From: Reclinomonas americana ATCC 50394
Lineage: Eukaryota > Jakobida > Jakobea > Jakobida
Reading direction: 5' to 3'
Assembly (NCBI GenBank): GCA_048213135.1
Contig: PS015078.1
Location: 45,309 to 109,308 of the forward strand
DNA: 64,000 nucleotides
Positions 45,391-56,321 of the stretch are shown here, piece by piece. Each line of letters opens with the position of its first letter. Positions within the stretch are counted from its first letter, which is position 1. Position numbers and translations under genes: made by a program. The notes beneath the pieces were generated by a model that was not told the origin of the DNA, made no database searches, and saw only the letters and a list, made by a program, of their open reading frames with translations.

Positions 45391-48300
45391 TCACATGCAG
45401 GCACGCAACTTGTCGACCACGGTGGTAAAAAGATGCTCCAGTCGCTCGTTGTGAGCAAACTCGCTTCCAGTAGACACTGCCTTCTCTTCGATTCCCGCCA
45501 GGCCACCGTCGGCCGTCAAAATGTCCATCACCAGGCGCAACTCGGAGAAAAGGTCCTGGCAGTTGGTGGGGAGACCAATGGCGAAGAACTCGACCAGACC
45601 GAGATCCTGCGTGAAATTGACCAGGCCTTGCAAGTTGACCGAGCGCGGCGCAGTGACCACATCCTGTGTGCGTGTCAGTGGGAGAGTCAAAGAATGACCT
45701 GCGCTCTCCGAAGTAAACACACCATGAGTTTGTTGGCAACATGCTGCAGGGTCTTGAGTTGCAGGTGCTCCAGCACCACTGCCGGCACATCAGTCATCGA
45801 GACAAATGTCAGTTGCAGGAAGCGTAGCAGCTCCTGCACCCAGTGGCCAGGTTCGTCGGCCAGACGAGTTGGTAGCCTATGGCACACACAGTGAGACGAT
45901 GCAGACGGCAAGGCCCCTCCTTACACATGCGCACCACACAATGTCGGCCGTGGCCGACATGATTTGGTCGACTCGGTGCACGACCGAGCGCAGAATCAGC
46001 TCCTGACCGCGGTTGCGGGCGCCAATGAGCTGCTCCCGGCACAGTTCGAGGAAGCGCACACGCTCGGCAGCCGGCGTGCTGTGAGCATACACGCACCATT
46101 CAGCTGGTCGCCTCTCACAAGAAGTGCAACGAATGACTCACATTTGTCGGAACTGCGACTCGGCTTGTCGCGCAAAGGTCTCCTGCTCAAACACGTCGCA
46201 GGCGAAGCGCACGTATTCGACGTCGACACAGAGTTGCGCCGACTGCTCGATCGAGTCCACCGGCATCTCGGTCATCTGGCGCTGGATCACGCTGACCATA
46301 CAGCGCACCAGATCCACCACTCCCTTCTTCACAGCATCGTTCATCTCCGGCAGATGCAGCGTGAAGCGAATGTACGAGTCGATGAACTGCTGCACGACTT
46401 GACAGAGCGCCGGCACTGCATTGGAGAATGGTAGCCGCACTGGATATCTGCAAGACGACGATTCAGAGGGGAGAGAGAGGATGAGTGAAGCGCGTGTGGG
46501 TGAAACCCACCGTTTCGGCGCCGAGTTGAACGAGTCGGGCAGGATCTGTTGCAGCTTGCGGTCTTGAATGATCTCACGGAACTCGGTCGCGCTGGAGACG
46601 CTGAGTGCTTCGAATTTCTTTGGTGACAACGCCTGTATCCATGCATTGTGCAAGTCGTTAGCAACACGAGAGAGACGCACGTCGCGAAAAGCATCTCTCC
46701 TACCTCGTCCACTTTCTCCAGCGCCTTTTGCAGCAGCACCTTGTCGAACTGGTCGCGTGCCGACTCAATATACTCGAGCAAAATGGCCACGTTGAGGTCG
46801 TACTGCTGCATCGTAAAGGTGAACGACATGAAAATGTCCTTCAGGTCGATGAAATTGCCCGGATCCCTAATGTTGCCAAACTGCGTGTCCATGAAGCCAC
46901 GTAGCAGCCGCGACGCTTCCTCCCACATGCCGGCCACCTCCACAGCGGAGATGAGGCCGCCGGTCGTGCGCAGCGCCTCTGACTCCACGACAAAGTGACC
47001 GGCCACTCGCTGCAGGTAGTCCTCCGACACGGCAAGGATCAGCTCGTCGCCCTTGAGTGCATTGCCGTCTGTGCCACACATAATCGATGAGCAAATGAAA
47101 CACCGTAGAGACATGTGGACAAGCATGACACCTTCGGCGACGGGCACAATGTTGCTGCCGCCTCCGAGGACATTCGGCGAGGCCTCGGCTTTCTTCATGT
47201 CGTGCGTGAGTTGTACCTGCGGCAGCGGCGGCGGACGTGTGAAGCAGCATCGACGAGTGCGTCACGGAGAAGACCAACAACGTACCCGCCGGTTGCCGGT
47301 ATAGTACGCCTTGAACTCGGTGACAGCATCGAGCTGCACGTAAATCTGCGCGCACAAGTACAGCGGCGAGAAATCGACTCCCAGCGAGGAGACGACATTT
47401 TCTGTTGAATAACGCAGGTTCAGCACACAGGCGAGCGTGTGTGAAGCGACAAGAACAGCACATCACCTCTGTCGGCGTCCCATTGCGACACTGCCGCTCC
47501 CGGTCGTGGTCGGAAACTGGCTCCAGATCCGCCGGCTGCGGCGGCAGCGCCTGACGTGGCACCCACGCTGTCCTCGGTCTCCTGCAGCACACGAAAAGAA
47601 CAGCAGGTGAGTTTGACGGCGGCGAAGAATGCGCATCAGTGCTGGCCCTCTCACCTCAAACGAGAAATCACGACGGCGTCGCTCATCCTCGGCACGCAGT
47701 TTCTGGTCCACTCGCAGAATGGCCAGTGAGCCAATCTCTCCAGCTAGTGACCGCGTTCTGCGTTCATGCAGTGCGCATGAGTGAGGAATGGCGATCGATA
47801 GCCACAACGCGCAGAGTACAACGCACTTTTCCAGCCATCGATTGAACTTCATGGTGACCACGTGCTTGATGCGTGTGCGAATTGCCGGGAAGCGATTCAC
47901 TGGGGCGTTGGCAAGTGAGCAAAAATGATCGCAACACCATGCAGATTGCACGGCTGGTACGCAACACAAGAACTTGGCGTATTCTAGCCGCCGCAATGGT
48001 GACAACTGCTCCTCCATTCGTTGCACCAACTGCACAAGAGAGTGAACAAGTGACGACAGTGAATGGACACCAACACGTGACTCACCATCAGCGCCTTGAA
48101 AAAGTGCGGTCTGAAACTGGACTCGCCAGGCGGAGTCCGTGCGGTCGTGGTGGCCGGTGAGGCAGTTGCCACAGCGGTCGCCGCTGCACGCGCTGCTTGC
48201 CGCTTGGCATGCCTCTCACTGCATCGCGAGAGGTGAGGATGTGAAGAGGAGTCGAGTTGCACATATACTCACACACACTCACCCGCCACGACGAGGTCGT

Positions 48301-49885
48301 GAATCGGCAGACGTCGCCGTGTCCGTGGCGTCGTCAAATCGCGACGCTCGACCGGTGCCTCCCGCGCTAGCACCCCGTTCCCTCGATCGCGCGCCGAGAA
48401 GTGCCTGTCGAGTGCGCGGTCCACTGGCCATCTCCTGCCGGTGCACCTCAACTTCCCGCGTCTCGGCTTCCTCGGCCTGCCCTCAAACTGTGAGAACAGG
48501 GAGAGGCATGAAAGGGGTATGGATATCATGCCGACGCACCTCTTGCAACAGCGTTGTGCACTTGGACGCCATGTCGGCGATCTCCTTCAAGCGCAAGATG
48601 AGAGTAAACACCTCGCGCATGTTGTCGCGCACTTTCTTGAAAGCGACCACGGTCTTGGCCTGCAGTACATTCACGGGTCAGTGAATGTTGAAGATGGGCA
48701 TGCTGTGGCGGGAAGGACACGCACGCACCAAGTCAAGTGCCTCGGTGGCCTTCACATGCACATTGGCACGCAAATCCATCATGCGATTCCGCAGCACATC
48801 GGCATCGGCGCGCGCTGTCTTGAGCTGCGCCACCGAGCGCAAAAACTCTTCGTAGTGGTCCTTGCACAGACTCTCGATACGCACCGCCTGCTGCTCCGTG
48901 AAGGCTTTCAGTTTCGCCAGAAACGACTGCGCCTTGTGCTTGGTGATGATGGTGCGCAGCGTGCCGTACGGTTGATCGCTGCATGCCGGTGAGCGACAGG
49001 AGTGACAAAAAGGAAGGCTGGCAAGCAGCAACAACACACCTCTCCACCAGACTCGACAAGAGGTACTCATCACCCGTCTGCATCAGTCGCTCGTACTCGG
49101 TGGCGGCAGCCTGCAAGCAAGCAGCGGTAAGCGACACAATCACAAAACACAGCGACCTGCTCCACCGCACCTGCTGTCTCTCCTTTTGATCGCGCTCCTC
49201 CTGATCCTCGTCGTCATCATCATCCCCACCCATTCGACCGCCATCCCCGTCACCATCGTCGTGGTGATCCATATCCGCAGACAGCCGCGAGGTGCCGCCA
49301 TTCGCTCGCCCTCCAGAAGCACCCGCCGCCGCAGTCGACGACGGCTGCGCATAGCTGCTCTCACCATCATCGTCCTCGTCGCCAGGTGGCCTATCCAGTG
49401 CCGTGTACACGTTTCCATCCTGTGCGACAATGAGCGACGCTCAAGCACAGCCAAAGACAACTGCGAGAGAGACACGAACATAGGCATCGGTGGGAATGGC
49501 TGCGCCGGTGTTATCCAAGTTGACATCGAAGATAATGTTGACAATGCTCTCCTTGTAGGGACTGGCCAGGCGAAACACCTTGTCCTTGACGACCAGAGCA
49601 AACTCTTCACCGCGTCGCGATCGCAGAATGCGAGAAATGTTCTCAATCTTGAATCTGTGTGCACACACACATGCGCGACGTGTGACACACTGAGAGAGAG
49701 GCAGAGTGTGAGAGAGAGAGAGGAGGGCATCGCAACTTCCTCTTGTACTTGAAACCCTTGTTGAGGAAGAACACAGTGGTCTCCGACACCAACAGCATGC
49801 GTTCACTCCACGACGAGCCCGACATCTTGCGCACATTGCCAGAGAACATGACATAAAAGTCGCCTGTGTGCGCGTGCAAGAGAGT

Positions 49886-49916
<31 letters not shown>

Positions 49917-50009
49917 AAAAGTGTGTCTCTTGTGCGCATGCCATTCTTCTTCAGCAGCTTCTCCACTGCAGGCTCGTTGCTGAAGCCCAGCAAGTCGAGG
50001 TTTGACATT
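45391..50009 (-). CDS. SEC15: Exocyst subunit Sec15 (EXOC6) with an N-terminal PH-like domain
   Basis: Sec15 links the exocyst to vesicle-bound Rab GTPases. The ATG at 50,009 begins MSNLDLLGFSNEPAVEKLLK. Exons 2-4 encode a PH-like fold: DFYVMFSGNVRKMSGSSWSE, LLVSETTVFFLNKGFKYK, ISRILRSRRGEEFALVVKDK, ending in a helix (SPYKESIVNIIFDV). An acidic, Gly/Ser-rich linker follows, then the normal Sec15 start: YGTLRTIITKHKAQSFLAK, SLCKDHYEEFLRSVAQLKTA. Later exons carry EQLSPLRRLEYAKFL, FKAYYTGNRRVQL, ISAVEVAGMWEEASRLLRGF, DNLNV-like QQYDLNVAILLEYIESARDQ, FEALSVSSATEFREIIQD, LPFSNAVPALCQVVQQFIDS, and the C-terminal bundle ending VNLQGLVNFTQDLGLVEFFA to TGA at 45,393-45,391. About 18 introns are present, all keeping frame; the first must be GC-AG (49,941-49,864). 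The start is 88 bp from the divergent thioesterase start. Confidence 0.87.
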
Positions 50010-50097
50010 GAGTGTGAGTGGCTCACAGAGTGGCCCAACACAAGAAGAGTGCGCGCGAGTCTCTGTCACTGTCTGTCACTCGTCCTCTTGCAAACAA
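50010..50097. promoter_or_regulatory. 88-bp bidirectional promoter region
   Basis: Only 88 bp separate the Sec15 ATG (50,009, minus) from the thioesterase ATG (50,098, plus). The plus strand contains repeated CTGTCACT-type pyrimidine sequence (50,058-50,082). No TATA-like element is seen. Confidence 0.45.
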
Positions 50098-50163
50098 TGC
50101 TGACACGCGAAGTGGTTGCCGAGCACTATGTGAACTGGCTGCGGACCAGTTGCGTGCACTCTA

Positions 50164-50202
<39 letters not shown>

Positions 50203-50988
50203 TTGTCTCTCCTCACTCACGCGCGTCGTAGAGCCTCTTGGCTTTGATCGGTCTGTGGACTGTGCGAGGGGTCTGCAATTGGAGGAGGCCTCTGTGGAGC
50301 GTTCAGAGCTGGTTTTTCTCTTTGAGGTGCATGAGGGCGTGCGGAATGCATATGGGAACTTGCACGGAGGCGCCACTGCGACACTGGCCGACATTTGCGG
50401 ATCGGCTGCCATGTTTCGTCTGCAACTCAGCTTGTGTTTGTTGTTATGTTATGGGTTGTTCACTGTGTTTTGCAGTGTGTTTGTGGATGCTGATCATCGA
50501 CCGGGTGTGACCACCGATCTGACGGTGAGCTTCTATCGAGGAGCACCGGTGAGTTCTCGTCGAGCTGCATGCTGATGCACTGGTCGACTGCTGATCATGA
50601 CTCTCTTTGTTCGTGCGCGCGTGCAGAAAGGATGCAAGGTCGGTGGTCTGTCTTGGTGTGAGGGGCGCACGCATCGTGCTCACGTGTCTCTTCCCCATGC
50701 AGATCCGCATTCGTGCACGAGTTCCCAAGTGTGGCAAGACGCTGGCGTTCACCAGGTTGGATCATTGCGAACTCCCGCTCTCTCTCTCTCTCGTCACTTC
50801 CTCGTGGCTGACTCCTGTGTCGCGTAGTGTGACATTCGAGGATCCGGAGAAGCCGGGTTTGTTGTCTTCTCATTCTTTGCTGCTGTCTCTCGTCTCATCG
50901 TGTTGCAGGTGAGCCATTTGCGCAGGCACACATGACCAAGGCCACTGCCGGTACACCGCCAATCATGACGATGCTGGCGAAGCTGTGA
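50098..50988 (+). CDS. ACOT13-like hotdog acyl-CoA thioesterase
   Basis: This enzyme should hydrolyse acyl-CoA to fatty acid and CoA. Exon 1 from ATG 50,098 (MLTREVVAEHYVNWLRTS) is followed by an intron with a 40-nt (CT)n tract. Exon 2 continues LEEASVERSELVFLFEVHEG, then RNAYGNLHGGATATLADICG, which is the hotdog active-site loop HGG plus the long central helix. A third exon gives VDADHRPGVTTDLTVSFYRG. The remaining exons read IRIRARVPKCGKTLAFT, SVTFEDPEK and the tail PFAQAHMTKATAGTPPIMTM, ending TGA at 50,986-50,988. The total of about 160 residues fits the small ACOT13/PaaI type. No targeting peptide is evident. It is convergent with Cdt2, stops 58 bp apart. Confidence 0.88.
50161..50200 (+). 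repeat. (CT)n microsatellite in the thioesterase intron
   Basis: A nearly perfect 40-nt CT repeat lies inside the first intron of the thioesterase gene. Confidence 0.9.
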
Positions 50989-51046
50989 GACCCCCGACTC
51001 CCCGTTTTGACCATAAGACATTGTATGTTGCTCCATTATGTATTCA

Positions 51047-53045
51047 TTAGCGTGATGATGGTGGTCGCCGCCATCTCTGCGACGTGCCCTGTTGCTGTGG
51101 CTGCTGCTCGCAATATTCGTCCAAGTGGCGAGCCAACATCAACGGCGACGGTGGTGGTGGCGACTGCTGTTGCTGTTGCTGCGATTGTGGTGGTGAATCG
51201 CGCGAGTCGAAAAAGTCCAACAAGTTCTTCCTCCTTCGCTTCTGCGGAGGTGAGCTGCTGTGCCTCCTCGGCGGTTTCGGTGACACCGACGACGGTATGG
51301 CACACGGCATCTCTTCGTCCTCCAAGGCGTGTTGCGGCGGTGTACCGGGCGACGGTTGGGTGGCAACACGCGTCGCTGGCGACGCGAAAAACTCCTCGAT
51401 CGACCTCTTGCGCGACACAGGAGTCGACACACCGTCGGCTTTCGGGGAAGAAGCCACCGACGACGACGACGACGATGCCAGTGTTGCGGCTGCTGCTGCT
51501 GCAGCGGCAGCGGCGGCGGCGATGGCACCAGAGGATGATGATGATGAGGAGGAGGAGGTGGTGGTGATCGCTGGCCTCCGCGGTGGTGCCACGACGGGCG
51601 TCCACATGGGACCGCTGCATTCGAGTTTCGTCGCCAGATCTCGTGCATCCGCACTGCCGACCGCATCCTCCTCGTCCCGCCGACGGAAGCGCACGCCGAG
51701 CTCCACGTTCCACACACGAACCACACCAGTGTCGGAGCAGGTGACAAACTGTGTGGAGGGAGGAAGTGAGAAGGGAGGACAAGACAACACTGCTGCTGCC
51801 GCGCGCACCGTCTCGGGCTGGTGCGGATGGAAATCGACAAACGACACCTCCATGTTATCCGACGGCCACCGGCCGAGATGGCGCGTCGCTCGGGCGTCGT
51901 AGAGGTGCACACTGCCGTCGCTGCTGCCGATGCCGACCAGTGCGCCGTCGCAGGAGACGCCGGTGCGGACGAAAAAGCTGTCGGTCTGGTGGTGACCGGC
52001 GTACACCGAGACGGCCGAGTCGGGGCCATTGTCGGTCCACGAGAAGCGGTACAGCCGACTGTTCATGCACGAGGCAAACAGTTGCGTGCGATCAGGCGTC
52101 ACCGACAGCGATGTGACACCGTGTCGTAACCGCTTCCCGCTGTGTTGCTCGACAAAGCAAAACGACGACAGCAACGGCAGCGTCTCCTCGTCGCCACTGC
52201 TGCTGTTGCCTGCTCTCCGCAAGTCCCACAGCTTGATGCAACAGTCACTGCCGCCACTGGAGGCCACCGTCCGCATGTCCTCATCCACGGCCACCACCGA
52301 TGTCACCGAGTGCGGCACCTCCACCGACTTCCACGGCATGTGCTTGGACGACACACGCGTCATGCGCGACGTGGTGTGCGCCCGTGACAAGCACAGCACG
52401 CGACCATGGTGCTGCCGCACCCGCACATCCCACACCATAATCGCCGAATCGCGGCCGCCACTGACCACCACGTGCGGACTCGGCTCCAGACACGCCACCG
52501 ACTTGACCGACGACGCATGCCCGCGCATTGCGCGACACACGCTCTCCCGTTCCACATCCACCGCATACACCGACTGGTCACCACACGCCACAAACACGCG
52601 ACTGCCACACGCCGACCACCGCAAATCATACATGGCATTGTGGCCGACCGGCAGCGCAGACAACTGCTGAATGCAATCTGTGCTCACAAGTCAGTCATCA
52701 GAAACCCCCCTTTTCATCCGCGCAACAAGCCTGTGCTCACCGTCTTGTGCTCTCAGCACTCGCATCACACCACTCTCTCCACACACCGCCAACACCGGCT
52801 CATGACAGGCCGCCGCTGGTGAGAACCTATGTGAGAGGATGCGTGAGAGTTGCTGCTCCTGCTCATGCACACACACGCGCGCGCGCGCACTCTCACCTAG
52901 CCACAAAGGGCACTGGTGCATCGGGCTCTGTGTCCCACGCACCGTGTGCCACCACACGCGCAGAGGCAGTCGTGCGCAACACTGGTGCTGCGTGGTGGTG
53001 CACACCGCCACCACGCATCTCTCGCTCTTGCAGTGCGCGCAACAT
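51047..53045 (-). CDS. DTL: Cdt2/DTL, WD40 substrate receptor of the CRL4 ubiquitin ligase
   Basis: Cdt2 directs Cul4-Ddb1 to PCNA-bound substrates such as Cdt1. Start is taken at ATG 53,045 (MLRALQEREMRGGGVHHHAA). Exons 2-3 give PVLAVCGESGVMRVLRAQD and NAMYDLRWSACGSRVFVACG, then the WD repeats: GHASSVKSVACL, VSGGRDSAIMVWDVRV, a Cdt2-type insertion, SVTSVVAVDEDMRTVASSGG, CIKLWDLRRA, LFASCMNSRLYRF, GHHQTDSFFVRTGVSCDGAL and TCSDTGVVRVWNVE, where a small intron (about 51,790) removes a poor stretch. The disordered C-terminal third holds two PIP-like boxes, KRSIEEFF (about 51,384-51,409) and RKNLLDFF (about 51,207-51,240), and Gln/Ala runs. It stops with TAA at 51,049-51,047. PCNA binding through a C-terminal PIP lacking the Gln is known for human Cdt2. 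Confidence 0.88.
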
Positions 53046-53394
53046 GACAGCGCGAGATGAAGAGAGAGAGTGAGTGTATGTGTATGTGTGCGCGCGCGAG
53101 TGGCCAATGTGGTGAAGGGAAATGGCAAACACTTTGCAGGTGGTTTTCCATGCAATTGCGCGGCAATTTTTTCTAATTGCCTTTTCTTCGCGGACAGCAA
53201 GCTGGCCGTGTGCAAGCCAACAAACAGCGGTAAACACAGAACGGATCAATTTATAAGGCACTGCTAACATAGGGGTTTGTTGTTGTTTTCGCTTCCATCG
53301 TTGAACTGCATGAGCGTCGGTGATTCAGTTTCTCTCTGAATCCGCGACGACTACGGCGACGACGACGGCGACGACGACAATCAAGACGAGCTCG
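53046..53394. promoter_or_regulatory. Region upstream of Cdt2 and downstream of the second THH1/TOM-like gene
   Basis: This 349-bp stretch must hold the Cdt2 promoter and the 3' UTR of the neighbouring tandem gene. On the minus strand a TTATAAATT string lies near 53,247-53,258, roughly 200 bp before the Cdt2 ATG, and could be a TATA element. The minus-strand frame stays open upstream of the ATG, so an additional 5' exon is possible. A GAC/GTC-rich trinucleotide patch lies at 53,340-53,385. Confidence 0.4.
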
Positions 53395-56196
53395 TCAGTC
53401 GCGTGGTGTTTGCGCGGGTGTTACGGCTGGAGTGGGCCACCGGCCGGGGATCACCGCGGCGGAGTTGACTGAGCCGCTGACTGCAGGTCGGAACTCGACG
53501 GCTCCTGGTGAGTAGAAGCCCTTGCTGGGCGATGGTGGCATGGCACTCTTGCCGGTGGCGGTGCCGCCGCGCTTGCCCGTGTCGACCAAGAACATGACAA
53601 TGAAGACGCTCGGCACGAGCTCCAGCAGCGCCCAGAAGGCCACGTAGCAGATAATGACCACTGTCACCGAGATGGCGTTTGTCGACACCTGCGATCGAGG
53701 AAGAGAGAGCAATATGTAAGAGAGTGCACGAGTCAAGACGTTTTCCCGCCCTGCACGCCACACCTGCACGAAAATGTCGAGCAGTCCGCGAATCAGGAAC
53801 GACAGCGTGCACGTGAGGCACACGGCAAAGAGCTTGCGCATGTGACGCCGCATGGAGACGTCGCGATCCAACAACCGTGTCATGCGCACATGCAGCAGCC
53901 GTCCGTACACCACAAAGGCTACCGCCGTGGCAATGGAGAGGCCGGGGAAGAAGATCTTTTTCAGCACCAGCTGATCGAGCGGCCAGTTTTGCGCACTGGC
54001 GTCGTCACCGTCGCCCAGCAACAAACACAACACGTGCCTGTAGTGCAATGGCATGAGCACTACAAAAGGGTGCAGGGTGAGGTGCTATACGACGCAACAG
54101 GACGGCAAACGTGACAACGACGGTGACCGATGTGAACACAAAGGGATAGTTGAGCAGCGAGATGCGTGTGGGGGTCGGCGCTCGATTCGCCAGTGGCTCC
54201 CGACGCTTGGCCAGCAGCGCGGTGCTCGCATGCGGGACTGCAGCTGCTGATACTATGGAGGAGGAGGAGGACGGGGAGGAGTGAGGCACAAGTGCGTGTA
54301 GAGAGTGTGAGTGTGTGCGGAGACGTAACATGGCGACGAGTCGGTGCCGGGTGAGCCCTTGCCCGATCTGCGCCACGTGTGATTAACCACCTCGCCGCCA
54401 GAAGGCTTTTTTCCTTCAACAGGCACTCACCCCTCCTCCGGATCCACCAGCAACCGAATGGCATCGTCATCTTGCGGCGGCGAGTAGCCGGCAAAGAAAT
54501 CACGCGTCGGCGACGTCTTCTGAATGCGCAGCGGCGGCGCCGCCACAATATACCGCTCCTGATCTCGCGGCGTATGTTCCGCCGACGGCGCCGCACTCAC
54601 ATGCCCATCGGGATCCGTAAACATGCTGCTCTGCGAATCTGCGCGGGAGGAGTTGGCACGAAAACGCACTTTGTAGATAGAAAAACACGCTGCAACTGAC
54701 CAAAGCTACTGGTCCGCCCATGCGCCTGCGTCACGCCATGGAACGGACGCTGGATCGGCCGCACCGGCAACGCCGCTCGCGTGGCCTCCACCTCCAGCAA
54801 TCGCGCCAGTTGTCCCTGCATTACCCACAGTCAGCAACAAGCATCCGCGCGCGTCAAGCTCGACAGCAACGGACCCAGTAGAACACAATCAGCAAGTACG
54901 CCACTGCACAAGACGCACAACAACATGAGCACAATGACACTGCCAGTGCGCGTGGAGGGAGCAAGCCGCGAAACTGTAAAAGAGCAGAGTCACGCTCTCA
55001 CTCGAAATCTGCGGAAACGCGCGTCAGCGAAAGACCGATCACACGCAAGACAGCAAATCGTCGCACCACAAGCGACAGAGGCACAGGCATGTCCACCAGA
55101 AACTCCGCCAGGAAGATACACGCGCGACCTGTGTGTTGTCACAAAACAAGAGTCATGTCGCGCGCCATGACACACTCTCTNNNNNNNNNNNNNNNNNNNN
55201 NNNNNNNNNNNNNNNNNNNNNNNNNNNNNNNNNNNNNNNNNNNNNNNNNNNNNNNNNNNNNNNNNNNNNNNNNNNNNNNNNNNNNNNNNNNNNNNNNNNN
55301 NNNNNNNNNNNNNNNNNNNNNNNNNNNNNNNNNNNNNNNNNNNNNNNNNNNNNNNNNNNNNNNNNNNNNNNNNNNNNNNNNNNNNNNNNNNNNNNNNNNN
55401 NNNNNNNNNNNNNNNNNNNNNNNNNNNNNNNNNNNNNNNNNNNNNNNNNNNNNNNNNNNNNNNNNNNNNNNNNNNNNNNNNNNNNNNNNNNNNNNNNNNN
55501 NNNNNNNNNNNNNNNNNNNNNNNNNNNNNNNNNNNNNNNNNNNNNNNNNNNNNNNNNNNNNNNNNNNNNNNNNNNNNNNNNNNNNNNNNNNNNNNNNNNN
55601 NNNNNNNNNNNNNNNNNNNNNNNNNNNNNNNNNNNNNNNNNNNNNNNNNNNNNNNNNNNNNNNNNNNNNNNNNNNNNCGCGCGCGCGCACGCAACCAAGC
55701 AACGCCATGCTGAGGAACAAGTGAAAGAGCGAGGGCAGGCGACACCGCCATCTTCTCCTCGACGAGGCTCTCCCGCGCATCTGCAGCTCGTCTTCCACAC
55801 TGCTGCGCAACTGCAACACGCCTGCTGCAGGAGAGGCGGATGCAGACGAGGCCGAGGAGGCCGGCGAGTCAAGCGCGCTAGGCGGCGCCTGATAGAAGTG
55901 GTTGCTGTCCTCCACCAGCAGCAACACGCGACGCGAGGAGGTCACACTGGAGGGAGAGGTCTCCAGTGAGACGCGCTTTCCTGCGGGTGAGAACTTGCGA
56001 GGTGCTGCTGGTTGTGTTGNNNNNNNNNNNNNNNNNNNNTTGTGGTGGTGGTGACAGAGGAGGAGGCAGTGGAAGGGTGCTTGGCGGCGAGCCAGAAGCC
56101 GTGGAGGAGCACAAAGACCGTGCCGAGAATGTATGTCGAGAAGAGCACGATTTGGAGCACGAGGATGGCGTATAGGTAGCCGTTGTTGTCGGCCAT
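53395..56196 (-). CDS. THH1/TOM1/TOM3-like multi-pass membrane protein (copy 2), internal gap
   Basis: The ATG at 56,196 (MADNNGYLYAILVLQIVLFS) begins the first membrane helix, which ends FVLLHGFWLAAKHP. After two gaps, exons on the minus strand give FLAEFLVDMPVPLSLVVRRF and AVAYLLIVFYW, then, after an intron, GQLARLLEVEATRAALPVRP: the helix-then-FYWGQ pattern of THH1/TOM proteins. Later helices are LNYPFVFTSVTVVVTFAVLL, KIFFPGLSIATAVAFVVYGR, LFAVCLTCTLSFLIRGLLDI and AISVTVVIICYVAFWALLEL, giving about seven in all. A Pro/Ser-rich tail ends in TGA at 53,397-53,395. The exon at 55,945-55,800 (LLLVEDSNHFYQAPPSAL) is a hydrophilic loop. It is tandem to the Sec14 gene, 125 bp after its stop. Confidence 0.5.
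55181..55677. other. Assembly gap (497 N)
   Basis: A run of Ns inside the second THH1/TOM-like gene, removing probable helix-coding exons. Confidence 0.99.
56020..56039. other. Assembly gap (20 N, contig join)
   Basis: A fixed-length spacer between TTG/GGT-rich contig ends, within the first exons of the second THH1/TOM-like gene. The contig to its left reads in the expected orientation. Confidence 0.99.
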
Positions 56197-56321
56197 GGTG
56201 GCTCTCTCTCTCTCACACACACACGCTCGCTCTCTCCTCTCTCTTCTTCACAGTCGAATATGCAGAGATGCGATTTCACTTCAAAGGTTGTCGGACGTGT
56301 GGATTGTGGTGTTCGTATTTC

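Noticed and set aside
54060-54600. An Arg-rich minus-strand frame of about 180 codons
   Set aside because: It is a shifted frame of the second THH1/TOM-like gene, whose correct frame gives a membrane helix and matching splice sites.
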